Of a DNA stretch of 64,000 bases, positions 26,263 to 34,649 are shown in pieces. Location of the stretch: contig JAEETB010000001.1 in assembly GCA_016286575.1 (NCBI GenBank), positions 1 to 64,000 on the forward strand, given 5' to 3'. The notes under the pieces were generated by a model. The model was not told the origin of the DNA, searched no databases, and worked only from the letters and a program-made list of their open reading frames with translations. Source of the DNA: Prevotella sp. Lineage in GTDB: Bacteria; Bacteroidota; Bacteroidia; Bacteroidales; Bacteroidaceae. A program made the translations under genes and the position numbers. Every line of letters starts with the position of its first letter. Position 1 is the stretch's first letter.

Positions 26263-27321
26263 TTAGATAGAGTTAACCTTCTTCCTCACAAAAACCTTGT
26301 TAATTTCATCCATAGTAGCATTATTGATGACCGAGGCATGCCCATGATGTTTCACTTCAACACTCTGCTTGTCATAGATGTCAAAGGTATACTCAACATA
26401 GCCGTAATTCTTTTGTGAGGACTTAGACGTTCCCGTCCAGTCTAACTGACAAAAACATTCCCTGTATTGCTTTACCATATCTGGTTCAGGAAGTCCTTGC
26501 CTTTTGAAAATAGTGGTGCAGGCAAGTACAGGTTTTCGTGATGCAAAAGTATCTCTCATCTTAAATCTGACTGGCAGGTGGTCTGATGATGAAGAAGAAT
26601 GATGGGGAAGCTTCGTAAGCAAAGGCTGATCGAACGCTTCCGGATTGAGCATATCTATCTCGTCATTCTCTGTATCAGCCAAAAACAATAGTTTGTGCCT
26701 ACCGTCTTTATTCCCAATACTTATCTGAAGTGAGATTGACAGGTCATTTTTGTGAATTGTCGCATTTTTCTCCAACTTATAATTAATTTTGCTGCCGTGA
26801 GGTGAAAGTGCATCAATTTGTACATCCAAGTTTCCAAAGGCATCACTAAAAGAGAGGTGCTTGACGGGCTGTGATTCGTCTTTGATGACAGATATTGTTT
26901 CATGACTCAAAAATTTTCTCTTTGTGAGACCAAGTACGGTGTCTATAAGATGCTTATCCTCTTTATTGTAATTCACTTTGTTCCAAGCTGCTCCATTCAA
27001 GTCGTAAGGCAGTATAACTATTGTATCTTCACTACAATAGTAGTTAAGAATCTCGTTGAGGCCATAGGTGTGGTCGTAGTCGGGATGTGACCAGACAAGC
27101 ATATCCACTTTTCTGTCTTTCAGTCCATAGCGTTCCATGATGTCAAGCGTCTTATGTACACCTTTGTATTTGAAGCTATCAATAACAATGGAGTAAAGGA
27201 GTTTGTTGTTGTCGCCTTTATCCAAAAATACGATAAGAATACTTTCTCCACGCTCTGAATATCCTATGACATAAACTTTGACCACAAGGTTGTCTCTGGA
27301 TGTAATTTCCATACTAATCAA
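26263..27321 (-). CDS. metallo-beta-lactamase-fold hydrolase (ComEC/Rec2-like)
   Basis: WSHPDYDHTYG, FLADTENDE, LPHHSSSSSD motifs. Confidence 0.7.
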   Translation of the reverse strand: MISMEITSRDNLVVKVYVIGYSERGESILIVFLDKGDNNKLLYSIVIDSFKYKGVHKTLDIMERYGLKDRKVDMLVWSHPDYDHTYGLNEILNYYCSEDTIVILPYDLNGAAWNKVNYNKEDKHLIDTVLGLTKRKFLSHETISVIKDESQPVKHLSFSDAFGNLDVQIDALSPHGSKINYKLEKNATIHKNDLSISLQISIGNKDGRHKLLFLADTENDEIDMLNPEAFDQPLLTKLPHHSSSSSDHLPVRFKMRDTFASRKPVLACTTIFKRQGLPEPDMVKQYRECFCQLDWTGTSKSSQKNYGYVEYTFDIYDKQSVEVKHHGHASVINNATMDEINKVFVRKKVNSI

Positions 27322-27532
27322 GATTGATAACCTTTATATCCATCAGAGTGGAATACTTGTCTTCTATTGAAGATACGGACACATCTCTAACAGAATATGA
27401 CACCTTCTTGATACTCGCATTATCATTAATAATACCAAATAATTCTTCAGAAGAGGAACGCTGATTAACAACACCTTCATCGGAATTTCCAAGAATCAGG
27501 TCGAAAATATTGTCATTGCTGTGGTTCGCCAT
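27314..27532 (-). CDS. uncharacterised 72-aa protein
   Basis: Short ORF overlapping both neighbours in a tight operon. Confidence 0.5.
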   Translation of the reverse strand: MANHSNDNIFDLILGNSDEGVVNQRSSSEELFGIINDNASIKKVSYSVRDVSVSSIEDKYSTLMDIKVINLD

Positions 27533-28361
27533 GTTCGTTGAGGTAGTTAATTGTTACAGACATTTTATATAGTTCAAACATGTAGTCGTTGATTAATTCG
27601 AGAGAGGATGACAACGCTGCAGGGAATGTAAGGTTGTCCTTCCTTATAATGTACTCATCGATATATGTATCAATATCCAAGACAGCCTGAAATGGCCTTT
27701 CACTTTCTATGCGTCGGCAATGAGTGGAATAATTAACCTTGACGGAACGATTTGCATTATCGCCCTCTGTCATGGTCTTCATGAACCTGTCGTGATATTC
27801 GCGTTCTATGATAGTTGTATCAGCATTATCAATGGTGTGGCCCTCAAAGAATCCTGTCTCGAACGTGTTATTCATATCCTCTGTCCCGGCAAAAGAGTCT
27901 CCTCCGATTTTTCTTATACCGATACGTTTGATCTTTATGTATCTGTCGGATTCCATGAAAGTCGTAAGGTATCTGTTCAAGTAGTTAAAATAGTCATCAA
28001 TGTTGGTATAATGAACACAATCCACCTGAAATGTCATGAAGAGACCAGCAATCTCCATGTTCACCTTATCTTGATGCCCATCGAAATGACTTTCACGGAA
28101 GTGATGAATGGGCAGAGAGTCAAAGGCACTTATAGGCAAAGCCCGCTGACGAGCAACTTCCTCCATTTTTGAGAGGTCGAAACTCGCTTTATTAAGGTAT
28201 GACTGGCCATAGTCGTTAAAATGATTGTTCAGAACGGGAGTTGCTTTGAATATATCTATCCACTTGTTGATATCTGTGACACCGTCATAGTCCACTCGAA
28301 TAAGAATTTTTTTCAGCATATTTTCACGCATACTGTAGCGTGTAAAGTTCTCTTTGGGCAT
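27513..28361 (-). CDS. uncharacterised protein, possibly TIGR04255-like
   Basis: 282-aa ORF in operon; overall pattern (KRIGIRKIGG..., FQAVLDIDTY) only loosely suggests the family. Confidence 0.5.
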   Translation of the reverse strand: MPKENFTRYSMRENMLKKILIRVDYDGVTDINKWIDIFKATPVLNNHFNDYGQSYLNKASFDLSKMEEVARQRALPISAFDSLPIHHFRESHFDGHQDKVNMEIAGLFMTFQVDCVHYTNIDDYFNYLNRYLTTFMESDRYIKIKRIGIRKIGGDSFAGTEDMNNTFETGFFEGHTIDNADTTIIEREYHDRFMKTMTEGDNANRSVKVNYSTHCRRIESERPFQAVLDIDTYIDEYIIRKDNLTFPAALSSSLELINDYMFELYKMSVTINYLNEHGEPQQ

Positions 28362-28381
28362 AACACAATTATTTATTGAGG

Positions 28382-29197
28382 CTATTTTGTTTTATCTAAC
28401 TTTACAACTTCAATGATATGGTCAACAGGTTCCACATTAGTAAGGCCAGTATTTTCCTCAAACACAATCCGAGCACGTTGAGTCTGCTGGCTTAAAGCTA
28501 TATCGCGGTAGGTGATACTGCTCTTAACCATCCCTATCAGACGTGACTGAGTGTTGTGTTGAGACCCCTTGATAAACATAATCTCGGGCTTTAACACGAC
28601 AGGGCCACCGCTATTGCCCGGGAACACGAGGGAGTCGATGATGAAGTCTGTGCTGGATCCTTCTAACAAGTCATTAATCCGGGCAATGGCGCCCATACGT
28701 AGAATCGTATAGTTACGCGATTCACCCACCAAACCCAAAGGAAACCCAAGAGTAAAAACGCCATCGCCCTCAGTCACGCCCAAAGATTTCATCTCTGCAA
28801 TGGTATAGCTGTCTTTATCATACCTAAATGCTGTCAAATTAACCTGATCTGCTTGCAATTGTCTGTAATAATCCATCGACAGAGGTACAGCCGACACATC
28901 GACTTTCTCATCAGGGTGGGATTTATAGATAGGGACTCCGTTTTCGTACAGATCTATTTTGTATTTCTTTGCTGCTTCGTCACCTTCTGGATTGAACAAT
29001 AAGTAAATCTCTTTTCTACCTCCAACAACGTGTTTGTTAGTTATGAGATGGACATAATACTCACCTTCATCAGATTCTTCCTTCACATCGTTATAGCCAA
29101 AAAGGAAACCCGTACCGATCCAGGAGCAGTCAGTTTTGCCCGTACTGCTTCCGATGGCAACCACACAATTGAGATATCGAGATTGGATAAGAGCCAT
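28382..29197 (-). CDS. trypsin-like serine peptidase
   Basis: LITNKHVV (His), KVDVSAV (Asp), PGNSGGPVV (Ser). Confidence 0.8.
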   Translation of the reverse strand: MALIQSRYLNCVVAIGSSTGKTDCSWIGTGFLFGYNDVKEESDEGEYYVHLITNKHVVGGRKEIYLLFNPEGDEAAKKYKIDLYENGVPIYKSHPDEKVDVSAVPLSMDYYRQLQADQVNLTAFRYDKDSYTIAEMKSLGVTEGDGVFTLGFPLGLVGESRNYTILRMGAIARINDLLEGSSTDFIIDSLVFPGNSGGPVVLKPEIMFIKGSQHNTQSRLIGMVKSSITYRDIALSQQTQRARIVFEENTGLTNVEPVDHIIEVVKLDKTK

Positions 29198-29198
29198 A

Positions 29199-30062
29199 TC
29201 AGTAGAATTTTTCTATATTGCGGGAATAAGTAACCTTATTGTTGCTGTCCATCATCAGGATTTTATGCAACTCTACTTTTAATATCCCTGTCTGCTTAAA
29301 CTTTTTGCCTATGAAATCATAGGTTTCAAAGTAATCTTTATTATCAATGAGACAGAGCAGTTCAACTCCTGCCCTCGTGAGCCGTCGAACCTGAAAGTCT
29401 ACTTTTATTACTTGCTCTTTAGTGTTTTCAATGGAATACAAATAGCGATTGTTGACTGGTGCAACGCAATTTCCAATAGGAATACTCCTTGTATGCGTAA
29501 GTTCGTCTGGAGTCATCAGACCTATCTCGATTAAAGAAATGACGTTCATCAGGGGCAACCCGTATTCATCCCCAGTGAGAATATACTCACCAAAGCATAG
29601 ATACTTCAATGCATCAATAAAGAGTTGAGCATCTGACCTGGTCATGTTCCGAAGAACATCAAGAGTCCTCAATGAAAAAGAGTTTGGGTGCTTCACTTCT
29701 CCTGCAAGAATCTGAGCCCAGAGGTTCTGCATGGTTTCATCAGAAACATCCTCCACAATCTTATTAAATCGGTTGAGCCAGTCATCATCAACAGGTTCGT
29801 CTGTTACAACTTCATTGTCTGAGACTATAGTTCTCGCCTTTCCTGATACTCTTTTGAAATTCTCAAAATGTTTTCTCTCCTTTAACAGAGTATAGTTTAT
29901 GGCATCTTTATCATCTTTGGGAAAATCTTCATTTTCAAAGATAATCTTGGCCAATTTACTTGTAGAACTCGTTTCGTTGGTTCCAAGCATGTTTGTTATA
30001 GTACAGTTAAACTTATCACCAAACGATATGTTCTTTCCTGTTGTTATGTTTGTCTCGCACAT
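29199..30062 (-). CDS. DUF2806/TIGR03899-like protein
   Basis: DDDWLNRFNKIVEDVSDETMQNLWAQILAGEVKHPNSFSLRTLDVLRNM. Confidence 0.6.
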   Translation of the reverse strand: MCETNITTGKNISFGDKFNCTITNMLGTNETSSTSKLAKIIFENEDFPKDDKDAINYTLLKERKHFENFKRVSGKARTIVSDNEVVTDEPVDDDWLNRFNKIVEDVSDETMQNLWAQILAGEVKHPNSFSLRTLDVLRNMTRSDAQLFIDALKYLCFGEYILTGDEYGLPLMNVISLIEIGLMTPDELTHTRSIPIGNCVAPVNNRYLYSIENTKEQVIKVDFQVRRLTRAGVELLCLIDNKDYFETYDFIGKKFKQTGILKVELHKILMMDSNNKVTYSRNIEKFY

Positions 30063-30077
30063 AGTGTTGTTAATATA

Positions 30078-30150
30078 GTCGAGTATGGAGAGGGACTTTC
30101 ACCCTTCCTTCTCACGGAACCGTGCTTGATAGTCGCTCGTCACACGGCTC
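30078..30150 (-). ncRNA. orphan group II intron 3' end (domain V + domain VI)
   Basis: Minus strand GAGCCGTGTGACGAGCGACTATCAAGCACGGTTC (34 nt, domain V-like with GCGA loop) followed by CGTGAGAAGGAAGGGTGAAAGTCCCTCTCCATACTCGAC. Confidence 0.65.
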
Positions 30151-30172
30151 TTCGTGTTTAACTCATTTGTCG

Positions 30173-31156
30173 TTACAAATATTCCATCAACTTTTTATTC
30201 TTCTTAGGACTTGTCATCCATATCGAACCTTCTTTTTGAAAGGTCTTCCATAAATCACCTAGCAGGATATTCTCTTTGTTAACTAATTGAGAGTTTATGC
30301 CATTCATATCTTTATCATCACGATTAAGTACAGAATGTAGTAGCTGTGAGATGATTGAGAAAAATAATCCTACAGCTTTCTCTATTTCATTACCAGACTC
30401 ATGCTCCAAATGGATTTCCCCTCCGAATTCAACACTCCTATTTCTCTGGACTACTCCTAAAATAGCTTGCATAGCCTGCTCAACATCCGTAAACAAAACT
30501 ATATTATACGCATTCTCCTTTCGGATATGCTTTTTATGATTTACTAGCCATGCCATCAAGATAGTCATTTCAAAAAACAAGTCAGACAACAAAACCTCTG
30601 GAATTACAATCGACCTGTCTATATTACCGATGTTATGACTAACTACCTCTGAACAGTCTGGGGCAATGGTACCCACCACATTTATAATGGCTTCACAGAT
30701 TACCTGAAAATCAGTTCCTTTTGGATTATGAATATTCTTTATTACAGATTCGTCAATGTTATCATAGACTAAATCCAACAGCTCCAATCTCTTATCTTTT
30801 GGGAAAGCGACATTTTTAAAAACTATATTCTCAAGAAAAGCCATCATTTTAAGATACGATCTGTTACTAACATCTACTGTGAAGAATGTCCTTTCACTAT
30901 CTCTTTGAAAGCTTTGGAGCACTTTTTCCATCAGAGAGAAAGATTCTTCTGATAATATAATATCCTCGTAGGACATGGTTTTATTATGCGATAATAAGAA
31001 CTGGGCTAAATCACCAAAGCGAACCTTTAGCATCATCTCGTCGCTTGTAAACGAGATAGCACTTGCATATTTATTATCACCGGTAGTTTTGTCTTCCCAA
31101 AAATAAATTTTATTGCTCATTGCCCAACAACTTAATATCCTTATGAATAATATCAA
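30173..31156 (-). CDS. uncharacterised partner of the NACHT ATPase (likely start at 31120, MSNKIYFWED...)
   Basis: Start ATGAGCAATAA overlaps the NACHT stop codon; no recognised motif. Confidence 0.65.
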   Translation of the reverse strand: MILFIRILSCWAMSNKIYFWEDKTTGDNKYASAISFTSDEMMLKVRFGDLAQFLLSHNKTMSYEDIILSEESFSLMEKVLQSFQRDSERTFFTVDVSNRSYLKMMAFLENIVFKNVAFPKDKRLELLDLVYDNIDESVIKNIHNPKGTDFQVICEAIINVVGTIAPDCSEVVSHNIGNIDRSIVIPEVLLSDLFFEMTILMAWLVNHKKHIRKENAYNIVLFTDVEQAMQAILGVVQRNRSVEFGGEIHLEHESGNEIEKAVGLFFSIISQLLHSVLNRDDKDMNGINSQLVNKENILLGDLWKTFQKEGSIWMTSPKKNKKLMEYL

Positions 31157-33005
31157 AAACTCTAGTCATCCTGTATTTATTATTAAAAAGGATCAATGAG
31201 TCCATCTGAGTAATTAACTCATTGATATTATCGCCTGTAACAGCATGTCCCTGTTCCGACCCGATAAAATTAACTGCGACCTTTTTACCTTTTGCCTTTT
31301 TCATAAAGGCTTCGTTCGGGGGCACATCTCCTAATATCATAACAGAACGAAGTGTACTAAGATTTAATATCTTATGAGGAACAGCACCTCCTGTATAATT
31401 GAAAATAATAATTTTCTGTAATCCCTTAAAGTTTTCTATCCAACTAGCAACTTCTTGCGATAATATATTCCATGGTAGTGCTAAAATTGTAAATGGGAAT
31501 GGAGATTTCAGATGTTCCAGATTATAACCCGTAGCACTGTAAATCATCAGAGATCTGGCTGTAGTATCTATCTTATAGTCTATAATGCCTTTTGTATATA
31601 AATGCATAAACTCTCCAAGGCACAGCTCCTTATAAAATTTCTCTACCACATCCATGCCTTCGAAAGAAACCTTTAGCCCATGATAGAATAATTCCTTTGC
31701 TAAGAAAAATTCCAAGAACGATTTATGCGAGAACTTTATATATCCTTCAGAATCTCTGTTAATCAGTGAACGTCCCGACCAACTATAGGGGTCTTGAAAG
31801 GATTTTTCCTTCAAAAACACCTCAAATTCTTCACGAGTGATGAATAAACCTCCTCTTTTAGCTTTATTTTGATATATATCCACCGCTAACTGATTGGAAA
31901 AATCATATAACTTTTCCTTAAGGCCTTCTATTTCGTTTTTCTGATTCCAATTATTTACTTCCCTATCTAGCCACTTGTCTATTAACATCTGATATAGTTC
32001 ATATAGCGTAGGGTTATTAATCTTCTCCTCAAGAAGGTCATCGATATATGATAGTAAGAGTGGCCTTACCATCACATCCCTTGCCTGAGTTACAATTTGT
32101 TTTGCTTTCTTACGCGATTTTCTTGTATGATATTTCTTCTTTAAATACTGATCGATATCATTATCATCGAAAAAAGATATATAATGGCGCGTATATTCCT
32201 GAAAATTTTTCTCGCGTCCATAAAAAGTCAATTTTGATTGACGAGGTTCTTCCGTTGCATTAGAAAAGAACTGCGTCCTACATGTAACAATAACAACATA
32301 GAAACGCTTTATTGCCTCCTCTAATTTCGGGATAAATCGCTTAAAGTCCGTAACTGCCTCTGTATTTTCATCAAGAGCATCAAGAATAAGAATTGTTGTT
32401 GAATGATTGGGGATCTTCTCTATATCTTTAATAACATTATCATTAGAAAGGCTCAACAATTGTATATCATAAATCATCGTCCCTTTTGTATGCGAGTTCA
32501 CATAATCAATAAGCAGATTTACAGAGAAAGTTGTCTTTCCCATCCCAGAACCCGCAAGGACGCAATATAAGAACTTGCTAGTATTTTTTGGAACAAGAAC
32601 GTTGTTAATGTAAAAATCGAGTAGATCTGTAGGTTGTGCAATATTCTGATTCTCGATAGGGTCTAAAGTGTCATCGGGTGGTATCAGCTGGAATTTTGTT
32701 CTTACGTAGCATGCTCTATTCTTCTTATCCATAAAGCTAGCAAACTCTCGACCAAGCCTCGCCTCGATGGTCATTTTTCTCCATTTGCAGACAGCAATCC
32801 TTTTCCTATAGAACCACCAAACGGCATATCCTATAATACCTAATACTAAGACTACAGGTATTGTAATATCAAGGATTCTGTTAATTGTTTCCGGCTCCAC
32901 CTTGTACCCCCAAGTCTCTAACATTGATGATAATCGATTACCATCAACACCTAGCCAATCAAAAGGATTAAAAAAAGATAGAAGCATGTTCTTTATTACA
33001 ACCAT
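31110..33005 (-). CDS. NACHT-type STAND NTPase with N-terminal transmembrane helix
   Basis: TM ITIPVVLVLGIIGYAVWWFY; P-loop VLAGSGMGKTTFS; ILILDALDE; VIVTCRTQFF; FSHKSFLEFFLAKEL. Confidence 0.85.
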   Translation of the reverse strand: MVVIKNMLLSFFNPFDWLGVDGNRLSSMLETWGYKVEPETINRILDITIPVVLVLGIIGYAVWWFYRKRIAVCKWRKMTIEARLGREFASFMDKKNRACYVRTKFQLIPPDDTLDPIENQNIAQPTDLLDFYINNVLVPKNTSKFLYCVLAGSGMGKTTFSVNLLIDYVNSHTKGTMIYDIQLLSLSNDNVIKDIEKIPNHSTTILILDALDENTEAVTDFKRFIPKLEEAIKRFYVVIVTCRTQFFSNATEEPRQSKLTFYGREKNFQEYTRHYISFFDDNDIDQYLKKKYHTRKSRKKAKQIVTQARDVMVRPLLLSYIDDLLEEKINNPTLYELYQMLIDKWLDREVNNWNQKNEIEGLKEKLYDFSNQLAVDIYQNKAKRGGLFITREEFEVFLKEKSFQDPYSWSGRSLINRDSEGYIKFSHKSFLEFFLAKELFYHGLKVSFEGMDVVEKFYKELCLGEFMHLYTKGIIDYKIDTTARSLMIYSATGYNLEHLKSPFPFTILALPWNILSQEVASWIENFKGLQKIIIFNYTGGAVPHKILNLSTLRSVMILGDVPPNEAFMKKAKGKKVAVNFIGSEQGHAVTGDNINELITQMDSLILFNNKYRMTRVFDIIHKDIKLLGNEQ

Positions 33006-33191
33006 TTAACTTATATAAAACAAAGATTTAAAATTGGATTAATCTGTATGATATAGATACTCGATCATATCACCTCTCCCGCATACTTCATCTTTTTCCC
33101 AAGCACAGTACACAAAACCATCTGGAAGTCCTTACGATATAGACTTGTCTAGATTAAACATACTGTTTTATTACATTTCGCGAAATCAGTC

Positions 33192-33632
33192 TTACCTCTG
33201 GGGTTCATACGCCCCATCCTTCGCCTCGAATATCGTGCTCGGTTCATGCACCTCTATCGTATGCCACTTACCTAACGGCACCTGTATTCCATAAGTTCCC
33301 TCTCTCGGGCATACTCTGAAGCGTGCGACTTCCTTGAATTGTGTTTCATCAGCAGTTGTCTCGCCATCGTGAATGGGGCCACCGGTGTCAACGGTCGGGA
33401 GTTCTTCGTAGAAGATCCAGTCGAGACAGCCTTCGAGACAGATGACCGATTCGGAGGTTTTCAGATGACGATGGATAGGAACACGAGTCCCAGGCTCAAG
33501 GGCATTGAGCATGCGCTGGGAAGTATCAGCAGGGGTGGTGCGAAGATCAAAGTTCTGGCGCAGGCGCTCCGAATTCTTTGCTTTCTCGTGCAGCGCAGAT
33601 AGCAATTCGTCATTGATAAGTTGGATGTCCAT
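33192..33632 (-). CDS. wbuC: WbuC family cupin-fold protein
   Basis: PIHRHLKTSESVICLEGCLDWIFYEE...WHTIEVHEPSTIFEAKDGAYEP. Confidence 0.8.
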   Translation of the reverse strand: MDIQLINDELLSALHEKAKNSERLRQNFDLRTTPADTSQRMLNALEPGTRVPIHRHLKTSESVICLEGCLDWIFYEELPTVDTGGPIHDGETTADETQFKEVARFRVCPREGTYGIQVPLGKWHTIEVHEPSTIFEAKDGAYEPQR

Positions 33633-33647
33633 ACCTTAGGTCAATTT

Positions 33648-34640
33648 TCACTTTTTATTTTCACGTAACGAGGCGAGGTATTCCTCATGCAAATGATAAT
33701 ATTTCATCATAAACAATACATACGCCAATCCTGCCAACAGAGCAATCTCCACTAAATATATCCAATGCGCCACTATAATATCCGGAATGACATAGATAGC
33801 AATCAATGAGATCACCAGTTGCAGTGCCATATAGACACCCGACACAACCACATGCGGTATCTTCAGTTCATTCGCCATCAACTGATAGGCGTGTTTGCGG
33901 TGAGCCTCTCCTAAGTTTTCATGCAGCATCATGCGATGGAAAATAGTCATCATGCCATCCGCACCATAAACCAAATATAGCACAATCCACGCGACATCTC
34001 CTGTCACCATCATCAGTCTGCCAATACAGAACACAAGTATCATCGCCATGCCGACACTACCGACATCACCAGCAAAGCATTTCGCTTTCGTCCTAAAGTT
34101 AAAAAAACAGAACACCAATACCGACAGTATTACCACCACCAGCATACTTTCTTCTATGAACTCATATTTCCTGTTCAGCAAGAACAGCGGGAATAGAATC
34201 ACCAGCGAATAACCACCAGTGATACCATTGATACCATCCATAAAATTGAAAATATTCGTGCCAGCAACAGCAACAATTAAAGCAATTGGTATGACATACC
34301 ACATATCCCAATGCAGTAGACCTATCTCATACAACACCAAAAACATCGCAGTAAACTGCGCCACCAGCCTTAGTGAGTCTGGTAAAGAGTGGATATCATC
34401 TACAAAACTAATCCCGGCCGCAAGCGTTACACCTGCTAATAACCATGGATACTGGAAACCATACATGACACTCCATATCCACAGGGCGATGGTAAAAATG
34501 ATACCACCGCCACGTAATACAATTCGTTTGTGCGAACTACGCTCGTTCGGCTTGTCAATGATGTTAAACCGATCAGCAATCTTAAAATAACATACTTCCA
34601 GCACAAACAGCAGTGCCAGAATCAAAATGTAAGTCAGCAT
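33648..34640 (-). CDS. WecA-like polyprenyl-phosphate sugar-1-phosphate transferase (GT4-type membrane family)
   Basis: Multi-TM; KPNERSSHKR, NIFNFMDGINGITG, CFAGDVGSVG. Confidence 0.85.
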   Translation of the reverse strand: MLTYILILALLFVLEVCYFKIADRFNIIDKPNERSSHKRIVLRGGGIIFTIALWIWSVMYGFQYPWLLAGVTLAAGISFVDDIHSLPDSLRLVAQFTAMFLVLYEIGLLHWDMWYVIPIALIVAVAGTNIFNFMDGINGITGGYSLVILFPLFLLNRKYEFIEESMLVVVILSVLVFCFFNFRTKAKCFAGDVGSVGMAMILVFCIGRLMMVTGDVAWIVLYLVYGADGMMTIFHRMMLHENLGEAHRKHAYQLMANELKIPHVVVSGVYMALQLVISLIAIYVIPDIIVAHWIYLVEIALLAGLAYVLFMMKYYHLHEEYLASLRENKK

Positions 34641-34649
34641 ATTTTTTAT

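Noticed and set aside
33090-33160. Minus-strand peptide SLYRKDFQMVLCTVLGKKMKYAGEVI* between wbuC and the NACHT gene, possibly a 3' remnant of a polysaccharide gene
   Set aside because: Only ~26 codons after a stop and no secure family assignment; could be random.
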